NCBI RefSeq assembly: GCF_001680005.1 | Contig: NC_033564.1 | Location: 1,674,001-1,738,000, forward strand | Reading direction: 5' to 3' | DNA length: 64,000 nt | DNA from: Plasmodium coatneyi | Lineage: Eukaryota; Apicomplexa; Aconoidasida; Haemosporida; Plasmodiidae | Shown here: positions 56,401-64,000 of the stretch, piece after piece | How positions within the stretch are numbered: the stretch's first letter is position 1 | How the letters are laid out: each line of letters starts with the position of its first letter | Program-made: the position numbers and the translations under genes | The notes under the pieces: generated by a model | The model's database searches: none | What the model was told of the DNA's origin: nothing | The model's input: the letters and a program-made list of their open reading frames with translations, nothing else

Positions 56401-56790
56401 CCATTCATCCAGTATACTACTTTCAATAATATCTTACATACGTTCTTGGCCTGACCAAGCATTTGTCCGTCCCTAGGTTTCACATTAGCACATACGCTTA
56501 CAACTTCTGGGGGCTCGTCGAAATTATTCAGGTCGTTCACCAATTCTTTGAACATTTCTCCTATATCGTCCCATATTTTTGCCTGCACATGGAGGGAACA
56601 TATATAACACCCTTACATATGTATATCCTATTTTCACCTATTTCTTTCATATACTAGAATGTACATGCTATAATCTCCATTCTTTGAAGGTACTTTTATG
56701 TTCAATAGTAAATATTACATATCCTGCTTCCGTATTTATTCCTCTTGCTTCAGCCCATTTCCATAATAATGTTGCAAAGCGTGCAGCCAT
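50467..56790 (-). CDS. SICAvar: SICAvar variant antigen gene B (8 exons, complete)
   Basis: Exons are 56790-56719, 56582-55751, 55159-55110 (50 nt), 54689-54041, 53866-53802, 53659-52832, 52696-51347 and 50952-50467. All phases agree; 1443 residues. Exon 1 reads MAARFATLLWKWAEARG and has no signal peptide. Exon 2 is an alpha-type domain (VCKILLKVVYWMNGI). Exons 3-4 and 5-6 are Cys domains with FCKILMRNLG / FCKVLIRNLS and LLNLWLVLYG / IFNLWLSFYG. Exon 7 is long (450 codons): a Cys domain (WCKFILGNARRIEEM), a KAADTTMVDAT segment, a Pro/Gln/Thr stalk and the membrane helix ending YLLWK. It joins what are two exons in genes A and C. Exon 8 is the cytoplasmic domain (DIHLEVLNECQ), which ends early in its acidic repeats. 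The exon 2 donor (GTTATA) is weak. Role as for gene A: switched surface antigen of infected red cells. Confidence 0.88.
50972..51346. repeat. Intron 7 of SICAvar B with composite element remnant
   Basis: Contains CACCCTAAAATGCGAAATCC (51085-51104), ACTCATGCATTCACCTTAATTTT (shortened form of the element's next part), CTTCTAAAAATAATTTT (51167 on) and polypyrimidine up to the donor at 51346. The order of parts is that of the composite element, with a single repeat unit. Confidence 0.65.
54745..54985. repeat. Degenerate CCCTAACAACCTTCC array in intron 3 of SICAvar B
   Basis: About eight imperfect units on the + strand combining CCACCCCTAACAACC with TTCCTTCCACC. It is the reverse complement of the unit of the 55241-55656 minisatellite on the other side of the 50-nt exon. 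Confidence 0.8.
55241..55656. repeat. 31-nt minisatellite, about 13 near-identical copies, intron 2 of SICAvar B
   Basis: The unit reads GGAAGGAAGATTGTTAGGG then TGGTGGTAGGGT. Copies are essentially identical after a degenerate lead-in at 55180-55240. It occupies most of intron 2 (55160-55750). The homogeneity suggests recent expansion or gene conversion. Confidence 0.9.
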
Positions 56791-57569
56791 GTTAATTTAT
56801 TCCTCCTGTTACATTAGTACTTTTTACATTCTGCTATATTTTTCTTTCTTAATATTCATTATCATATTACTCCCACCCCTATAGTACCCTTATATTCTTC
56901 ACACATATTGAAGAATACTTCCACCTAAAAATTTTCTATTACTATTTCCCCGCACATTCATCCATTAAACTCTTAATTCCTCCTTGCTATTTATATTTTT
57001 ATCCTTATTACTACTATTCCCATTTATTATTTATTTATACCTACATCAAAAAAAAGAAGAATTTAAGAATCGCATTTGCACTATCCTATTTATATTATTT
57101 CCCCTAAAAAAAAAAAAAAGTAGAAACGAAACCACTACCACCTTATCAATGTGCTACAGTCCTTAAACAGAAGAGGAGAAAAGGTTATTCACATGCAACT
57201 AACGTGCCCTGATGCACGCACACATGCCATATATATCCTTTATACCTGTTCCATTACATTTCTATTTTAACTACCCCTACATTTATTTTCTTTTTTTTTA
57301 TTTATATACTTAAAGAAAAAAAAAAAAGAAGAATAACACCAACCCTCCTTTCCTTCACTTTTTTATACGCTGCCCTCTACTAAAACAAGAAGAAGAAGTG
57401 CTAATGACATTTTTTTTTTTCCCCTCCTTTTTCCCTCTTCTTTTCCCAAAAAACACAAACACTCCCCTCTTCATTCTTATACATTCCATTTTTCTCAAAG
57501 AAAAAAAAAAAGAGAGAAGAAACGTCTCAACCTTTTACACTGTATTCCTTAAAAAAAGGAAAAAGGAAA
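56791..57569 (-). promoter_or_regulatory. Upstream region of SICAvar B (probable promoter and 5' UTR)
   Basis: About 780 nt of AT-rich DNA between exon 1 and the next telomere-like array. From 57040 onward it shows repeated blocks of A/G (AAAAAAAGAAGAATTTAAG at 57049; AAAAAAAAGTAGAAACG; AAAAAAAGAGAGAAGAAACG at 57504) alternating with pyrimidine stretches, as upstream of gene A. The function is inferred from position. Confidence 0.4.
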
Positions 57570-57960
57570 ACAGGTTCAGGGAAGCCGCGATCCGGGTTAA
57601 GGGAAGGTAGGACCAGGCTTAGTGCTTAGACATGAGGGGCCTCAATTTTACGCTTCAAGCTTTAGGGTTCAGCATTTAGGTTTTAGGTTTTACTTTTTAG
57701 GTTTAAGGATTCAGAATTTACGCTTTAGCACCCAGGCCTTAGGGTTAAGGGTTTAGCGCTTAAGGCTCAGGGATTAGGCTTTAGGAATCAGGGTCTAAAT
57801 TTGAGAGTTCAGGCTTCACGGTTCAGGGTTTAGCGGTTACTCATCAAGATTTAGGGTTCACTGATTACGATTAAGGATTTCTGGTTTAGCGTTTTAGTGC
57901 ATAGGGTTTAAGGCTCACGTTTTAGGATTAACGGTTTTCAGGCTTACCCTTAGTACAAAT
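57570..57960. repeat. Telomere-like array, strongly degenerate, G-rich on + strand
   Basis: Units such as TTTAGGGTTCAGCATTTAGG, with many substitutions. It begins right after the SICAvar B upstream region and runs towards the oppositely oriented array at 58010-58530. Confidence 0.75.
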
Positions 57961-58009
57961 GGATTTATAGTTAAAGAGTTGCTCGCAAAAATTCATCTAA
58001 TTTGAAAAC

Positions 58010-58530
58010 GCTAAAACGCTAAACGCTAAACCCTAAATCCCTAAAACATAAACCCTAAACCCTATATATTAAACCCTTAACCCGAAACTCTGAATCCCTA
58101 AAACATAAAACATAAACCCGAAAAACCTGAAGCCTAAACCCTGAATCCTGAAGCCTAAACCCCGAACCCTGCACCCTAAACCCTGCACCCTAAACCCTGA
58201 ATCCTTAAACCCTAAACCCTAAAACCCTAAACCCTTAATCCTGAACTCTAAACCTAAGCCATAAACCCTTAAAACAAAACCCTAAAACCTGAAACCTAAA
58301 TCCTGAACCCTAAGTCCTAAATCCTGAACTCTAAAACATAAAACCTAAATCCTGAACCCTAAACCCTAAAAAATGAAACCTAAATCCTAAACAATAAAGA
58401 CCCTGAACCCTGAACCCTAAACCCTGAACTCTAAACACTGAACCCTAAACCCTAAACTCAGAACCCTAAAGTCTGAACGCTAAATCCCCGAACCCTCAAC
58501 CCTGAACCCTAAAACCTGAATCCTAGCATA
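58010..58530. repeat. Telomere-like array, C-rich on + strand
   Basis: Degenerate CCCTAAA / CCCTGAA / CCTAAAC heptamers over ~520 nt, the longest such array in the window. Orientation is opposite to 57570-57960, the two being separated by ~50 nt (57960-58010). Confidence 0.85.
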
Positions 58531-58734
58531 GCTAACCCTTTCATCGTAATACCCCTAACAGATTTATTCTAACACACTTAAACCTTCTATTGTAACACCG
58601 CTAACGGTTCATTCTAACACCCCGAAATACCCTACGTTCTAATACCCTTAACACATTCATTTTAAACCGCCTAACAAGCATCTTTCCCTTAGCAAGTAAC
58701 TTCCCGCCACCATTAGCAACCTTTCTTCCACCTT

Positions 58735-59110
58735 CTTTCTAATCCACTCCTTCTAATTCCATCCTCCTAACCCGCTCTTTCTAACCCCCTCCTTCTAACC
58801 CGCTCTTTCTAACCCGCTCTTTCTAACCCCCTCCTTCTAACCCGCTCTTTCTAACCCCCTCCTTCTAACCAGCTCTTTCGAACCCCCTCCTTCTAACCCG
58901 CTCTTTCTAACCCCTCCTTCTAACCCGCTCTTTCTAACCCCCTCCTTCTAACCCGCTCTTTCTAACCCCCTCCTTCTAACCCGCTCTTTCGAACCCCCTC
59001 CTTCTAACCCGCTCTTTCTAACCCCCTCTTTCTAACCCTCTCCTGCTAACCCCTTCATTCTAAGCCTCTCCTGCTAACCCTTCATTCTAACCCCCTCATT
59101 CTAGCAAATC
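58735..59110. repeat. 28-nt minisatellite (TTCTAACCCGCTC / TTTCTAACCCCCTCC)
   Basis: About ten copies of a two-part unit: CTTCTAACCCGCT then CTTTCTAACCCCCTC, each half ~14 nt. They degrade into CTCCTGCTAACCCC-type copies at the right end. All contain CTAACCC, one step from the telomere heptamer. The repeat lies downstream of SICAvar C. Confidence 0.8.
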
Positions 59111-60123
59111 TTTCCTTTCCCTACTTCCTCCTTACCTTACCCCCCTCCTCCTAAATCCTTCCTTGAATTCCTCCTCCTTAGGCCCTTCTTTTCTATTTTT
59201 CTTTCCTCCCTTTTTCTTCTTTCCTTCATCTTTTCATTCTCTTATACTTTCTTCTATAGTACTAATGAGCTTATGCTAATGTGTAATTAATATGAGCCGG
59301 AAAAAAAATTTCCCATTATTTCGATTGGTTGCTAAATTTCTTTTTGCTGAAGATCCAAAATATGTTCATTAAATTTTTTTTTTTTTTTTTTTTTGTTATA
59401 GGTTTTCTTTACCTTCATAATTCCTTTTTTCCCTTTTTTTTTTTTAAATATATAAATACTTTCCTGTAAAGGTCAGCATTTCCTTTTTTCTTTTTTCCAA
59501 ACCCCCTTCGTTTGGAGCACTTTTCCTTATGCAGGGTTATTCATACATAAAAATGGAAGGAAAAAAAAAAAAAAAAAAAAATTAAATTGAATTAAATTGG
59601 ATTGAATTAATTCCTAATATTTAAAATTAAAAAAAATAAAAAAAAAATTAAGTCTACCCTTCTAAAATTAAAAAAAAAAGGCAACAAATAAGCAGCAACG
59701 AAAAAAAAAAAAAAGAAAAGAGGTGCTTGGCTTACACTGCTTTTTTTTTTTCTTTTGCGCAAAGTTGTCCATTTCTAGCGAAATATCCCTTTTACATGCG
59801 CTTCTCCTCCTCTCCGCAAAAAAAAAGAGTCTTCTTACAAAAAAAATTGTTCTTACAAAAAAAAAAAATTCCGATATTTTCGAAAAATTATTTCCGTATT
59901 TAAAAATGGTAAAAAAAAATTTATGAAGTCAAAATTTTATAACAAAAACAATAAGCATTTTAATCCTTCAATAAAGAAGAAATTATCCCCAATAAATCAA
60001 AATAAAGTGGGGAAGAAAACATTTTTTTTTTCCCGCCTTTATATTAATTACACACGAACGTAAACAATTTAATACAAAACGAAAAAAAAAAAAAAATATT
60101 TACTACACCCTAAACCACGAATC
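59111..60123. other. 3' flank of SICAvar C
   Basis: AT-rich DNA with many A and T tracts (59366-59394, 59562-59581, 59700-59714) and a small AATTAAATTGAATT repeat at 59580-59620. It contains the SICAvar 3'-flank block at 60011-60096 shared with gene A. No gene is supported. Confidence 0.5.
60011..60096 (-). other. SICAvar 3'-flank homology block (copy near gene C)
   Basis: Matches 38301-38380 near gene A (T tract, CCCGCCTTTATATTAATTAC versus ACCCGGCTTATATTCATTAC, then AAACAATTTAATACAA). Here it is only ~25 nt from the tail. Confidence 0.55.
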
Positions 60124-63100
60124 TTAACATTTAACCTGCTCCTTAGGAAGAATGTATTCCACAGTAAACCCGGAATCTGAACTTGGAATCTGTTCCGCAG
60201 TAACACTTTCCTTAAGAACTTCCTCCTTAGGAACAAAGTCTTCCTCCCTAAACCCGGAATTTGAACTTGGAAACTCTTCCATCGGAACAATGTATTGCTC
60301 CCTAAACCCGGAATCTGAACATGGAACCTTTTCCTCAGGAACAAAAACTTCCTCCCTAAACCCGCAATCTGAACTTGGAACATCTTCCTTAGGAACAAAA
60401 TCTTCTTTCATAAATTCAGAACCCATAAACACTAGAACCAAAATTTCAAAAAAGTCTTCCTTCGTCGAATGCAGGTCCTTTTTTTGACATTCGTTTAAGA
60501 CTTCTAAATGAATATCAATAATGGTACGTTGACCAACACGGCGACCAACGCCCTGTTTTTTTGACCTCTTTGTTTTTGTTGAAACAGATCTTGGTTGTCT
60601 TCGTTCCTTTACTAAGGTATATTCATGTGAACCATCATCCTGGTCGTCCACATGATCAAGGAGTGGTTCATCCAAAGTTGGAGGACCAGATACGTGATGA
60701 GCTCTTCTGTGACGTTTTCTTCCTTTACCGACCAGGAAAAAATACTGCAAAAAAAAAAAAAGAAGGAAAATGTTTTTTTAGAGAGCTGAGTGTTGCTCTT
60801 AGAATAGGAATTACTACTTTTGACCTAAGTGCGAAATGTGTACATTTGAGGTTAAAATTGAGGTGTTTTTACCTTCCAAAGGAGGTAGGTCATAGCAGAA
60901 AAACCAAGGAACATAGGAATGGTAGGAAGGTATGGGGTAAGGTCGGAAAGGGCGATTTCTTCCTTGGTACTACGTGGGACAGGAACAGCGGAAGGGATGC
61001 CTCGGGCACCTCTGCTTCCATTACCCCTTACTGATGCTGGAGAACTCTTAGGTGAGGGTAATGTTTGTGTTGATGGTCCTGTTGGAGGTGGTGGAAGAGG
61101 TGATCGAGCTGGAAAGACGGGGGATGCTGGTGCTTGGGTTTGTGAACCTGGATTTGAGGTTCCTGTAGAACCGGAACCAGAAGAACCTGGGTTCCAAGTT
61201 CCCGTACTACCGGTACCAGAAGAACCTAAAAAATAAAAAAGAGAGAAGGGTGTGCTTCAGTTTATCCTTCTTCCTTCTTTCTTTTCTTTCATTACTATTC
61301 TTTCTTTTCTTTTTAATTCTTTTCCTTTTTTTTTTTTTTATTTTTCTCCTTTCTTTTTTACTTTATGTGCACTCTTTCCGGGTGCGCACACTTCTTTCAC
61401 TTTCTAATTTTTTACGTCCTAAATTTTTTTTACTTTTTTACACTTCTTTCACCTTCTAATTTTTTTTACGCGTCCTAATTTTTTTTACGCGTCCTAATTT
61501 TTTTACACGTCCTAATTTTTTACACGTCCTAATCTTGTACACGTCCTAATCTTTTACACGTCCTAATTTTGTTACGTCCTAATTTTGTTACGTCCTAATT
61601 TTGTTACGTCGTAATTTTTTATACTTCTTACTTCGCATTTATTTTTATTTTACCCTTTCCCCTTTTTCACTTTTATTCTTTTTCTTTCTTTCCTTTTTTA
61701 CATCATCCTTCTTTACACGTTAAATCTTCCTTCCACCTTCGACCAACGTATAACCCCTAACATCCTACCACCCTAAACATCACTCCCCATACCACGAACC
61801 ATTATTCCTATACACTGGAACCTTAACTTTAAGTCTGAAATCCTACTCACACCATAAACCCAGAACCCTGAATGCTAAACCCTAAACCTTAAATCATAAA
61901 CCCTGCACCCTTGAGTATGAAATCCTATGCACACACCCCAAAATGCGAAATTCCTGCACCCTGAACCTCAATTCCCACAACCTGGACCACCATTTCTAAC
62001 TGCGGAAACCTAAACCTTATTTTTTTCCTATTCTTTTTTTCCTTTTTCCTTTCTCGCTCAATTTTTTTCTTTTTTTACTTTTTTCTTTTCTTCTAATATT
62101 AAATTTTTTTCTTTTTCTTTTTTTCACCTTTTACTCTTTAGTTTTTAGATGCATCTTATGGATGTACACTTAGACAAGAAAAGTTCATTCTTTAATTGTA
62201 CTTACCATGCTTTGCTGGATGTGGACCCGCCCCCGCCTGAGCACCAGGGCCGGAAGTATGTCCAGAAGGAGTTTGGGTGTCTGTTCCGGTAATTGGAGTT
62301 TGACTATTAGCGTGTGTAGGGGTAGAAACTGAAGTAGTAGAAATAGTTGCATCAGTCATAGTAGTATCTGCAGCTTTATTTGTAATGGAAAAGGTTCCAC
62401 GTGCTGAAATTTTTTCAAATTCATCACCTGTATCAGATGGACTTCTAGGTTCCTGGAAGCATGCTTCAATATTTGCATTAGCATCAGCTTCTTTGTTATC
62501 ACAATTCACAGTTACAGACTTACCTCCTTCCTTTGGTGCAGGTGCTGACTTTGCAACATTGTTCTGTCCTGATGCTGCGGGTGAGTGCCCTAGATTACGT
62601 TTCTTCTCCATCTTCATCTTAATTACCTTAACCTTCTGTTCTACCTTCTCCTTCAAGTGTGGATGCTTATCCTCTACTTTTCTTACCTCCGTCTTCATTT
62701 CCTCCAACTCCCTTTGAATTTGCTCCTCCAAATTTTCCGATTTCTCCATTCTCGCACCCACCTCAGAACTTGCTCCTTCCACATTATTCCTTATAATTAT
62801 TGGTACATTCCCAACTGTAGTATACCTTCCTTCTTTTTCCTTGCACCAATTTTTCCCATGTATTTCTCCCAATTCTTTCTTTTTCGCCTTGCACATAAGA
62901 CTGTTAGTAATTAGATATACTATATCTTTGTCTTTTCTATAGGTACCTTTAATTTTCCATAATTCGCATTTCCTACTGTTATTCCCACTGTTTAGAATAT
63001 TATGTACAATAGTCATTGCATTGTACACATATTTAGCACTCTCCTCTTTATTACAATTATTCTTTACATATATTAGCCATAGGTTGAAAAGATCACATCT

Positions 63101-64000
63101 TGTAATGCAATCATTCTTCTTCGCTGATCTTTCCATTTCTTCCTCACACTTGAATTCCTTCCCTTCAGTTGTCATTAGTAAGTTTTTTATTAATAATTTA
63201 CAGAATTCCTGGCCTCCCGCATCTAACTCTATACCTAATTCATCCTTCGTATCTGTACATATTGCTGATAAGGCTTCCCACCAGTCCCAATCATAATACC
63301 CTCCGTTCTCCTTAATCGGTGTGTTGTTTAATTTTGTGAACCACTCACCTATGGAAACTATATAGGGGTGCCAAGTAATACATGTATAATTTATTCGCTG
63401 TTCCTTCAAATTAATTTATTACTCTATATTTACATGTAAAGGTAGGAACATGTACTTATATAATGTTCCCATATACTTCATGGAATACTTTGGTAGAATA
63501 GTTCTTCCTTACTCGTTTCACCTTCCTCTAATACTTTATCCAACTCTTCGTCACAGTCTGATCCACTTGCTACCCTTGGTGGGGGTGATGGTTTTGGACA
63601 TATGGTATTTAGAGTTGTTTGAATTTCATTGTTCTTTCCATCGAGCAATTTATCCACCTTCCCTATATTATCTTTGTCTTCGTCGCAACTCCCTTTTTTC
63701 CAAAGGTCCTTATTCGTGTTCATTTTACACTTTGCATATTCCTTATACCTTTCACACACTGGGCACTTATCACTTTCATTCTGGCATGGAGACGTTTTAT
63801 TTTTAATATCAATACTTTTACTAAAGGCATGATTTATGCCTTCTTCTACATCACATTTAGGTGTGCGCCCCTCCGTTAGTTTTTCCATTTTATTTGCGTA
63901 TGCATTAAGTAGGAGGCAGTACATAGTTCGATCGAACTGTTGGTTATGTTCAGCTTTCTTCTTCTCCTTTTCACTACTTCCATCCCCTTTTTGAACATTG
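60124..64000 (-). CDS. SICAvar: SICAvar variant antigen gene C (5' part outside window)
   Basis: Exons seen: 64000-63513 (continues off the edge), 63348-62206, 61225-60873 and 60744-60124. The first is a beta-type Cys domain (LLLNAYANK, CDVEEGINHAF, CPVCERYKEY). The 1143-nt second exon starts and ends in phase 1. It begins SEWFTKLNN across the junction, carries an alpha-type domain (FCKLLIKNLL, RCDLFNLWLIYVKNNC), a charged coiled coil, then KAADTTMTDAT and a Thr/Gly stalk. The third is the Gly/Pro-rich membrane exon (starts GSSGTGSTGTWNPG as in gene A, ends FSAMTYLLWK). The last is the cytoplasmic domain (TIIDIHLEVLNECQ, STKEDFFEIL) and acidic repeats ending in TAA. No premature stop upstream of the tail, so it is probably functional. 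Start and exon 1 cannot be seen. Confidence 0.88.
61430..61625. repeat. Tandem repeat, ~15-18-nt ACACGTCCTAATTTTTT unit
   Basis: About ten copies with variable T runs (CGTCCTAATTTTTTTTAC, CACGTCCTAATCTTG, TTACGTCCTAATTTTG). It lies in the 980-nt intron (61226-62205) of SICAvar C. Confidence 0.8.
61790..62130. repeat. Composite SICAvar intron element (copy in gene C)
   Basis: TATACACTGGAACCTTAAC, then AATCCTACTCACACC / AATCCTATGCACACACCCC / AATGCGAAATTCC units mixed with CCCTAAACC heptamers, then pyrimidine tracts and CTTTTCTTCTAATATTAAA at 62084-62103, up to the exon donor at 62205. The parts come in the same order as in the copies at 37480 and 45330. Confidence 0.65.

Noticed and set aside
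49240..58530. True chromosome end suggested by telomere-like repeats
   Set aside because: The heptamers are degenerate, occur in both orientations and lie inside or between intact genes, so they are interstitial.

Overview
The window is nuclear DNA of a malaria parasite of the vivax/knowlesi clade. The evidence is a complete AMA1 gene at 21449-23137 with the family's sixteen ectodomain cysteines, genes carrying short AT-rich introns, and three multi-exon SICAvar genes. From established knowledge, SICAvar is restricted to Plasmodium knowlesi and its close relative P. coatneyi. The AMA1 reading differs at several places from what I recall of P. knowlesi, so P. coatneyi or a divergent knowlesi-group strain is more likely. 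This species call is an inference from memory and was not searched.

Left half, 1-36 kb, is a core housekeeping block. In order it holds the 3' end of an aquaglyceroporin; glycine-cleavage H protein; NOP14 (2 exons); a 1.36k-residue unknown protein on the minus strand; a possible hidden small minus-strand gene and a possible small secreted-protein exon; a CDC50-family P4-ATPase partner; AMA1; two unknown proteins; an FHA + RRM-like + RS-domain protein (2 exons); and a TrmA/TRMT2-type uracil-5 methyltransferase (2 exons). I recall this order as conserved with the P. falciparum chromosome 11 AMA1 neighbourhood.

Right half, 37.5-64 kb, is a variant-antigen cluster entirely on the minus strand. 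SICAvar A (10 exons, 47977 to 39028) and SICAvar B (8 exons, 56790 to 50467) are complete in frame. SICAvar C runs off the right edge (four exons seen, 64000 to 60124). I derived the exon boundaries by hand from GT/AG sites, and reading-frame phase is consistent at every junction. Between and inside these genes lie telomere-like heptamer arrays in both orientations, minisatellites, polypyrimidine tracts and a composite dispersed element that recurs just downstream of exon donor sites.

The most interesting structures are: (1) the recurrent composite intron element; (2) complementary repeat arrays on both sides of a 50-nt micro-exon of SICAvar B; (3) telomere-like heptamers that are at once part of the coding repeats of the cytoplasmic tail and of the non-coding arrays beside it; (4) three SICA tails that each stop early through a different change; and (5) the abrupt junction between the AMA1 synteny block and the variant-antigen cluster.
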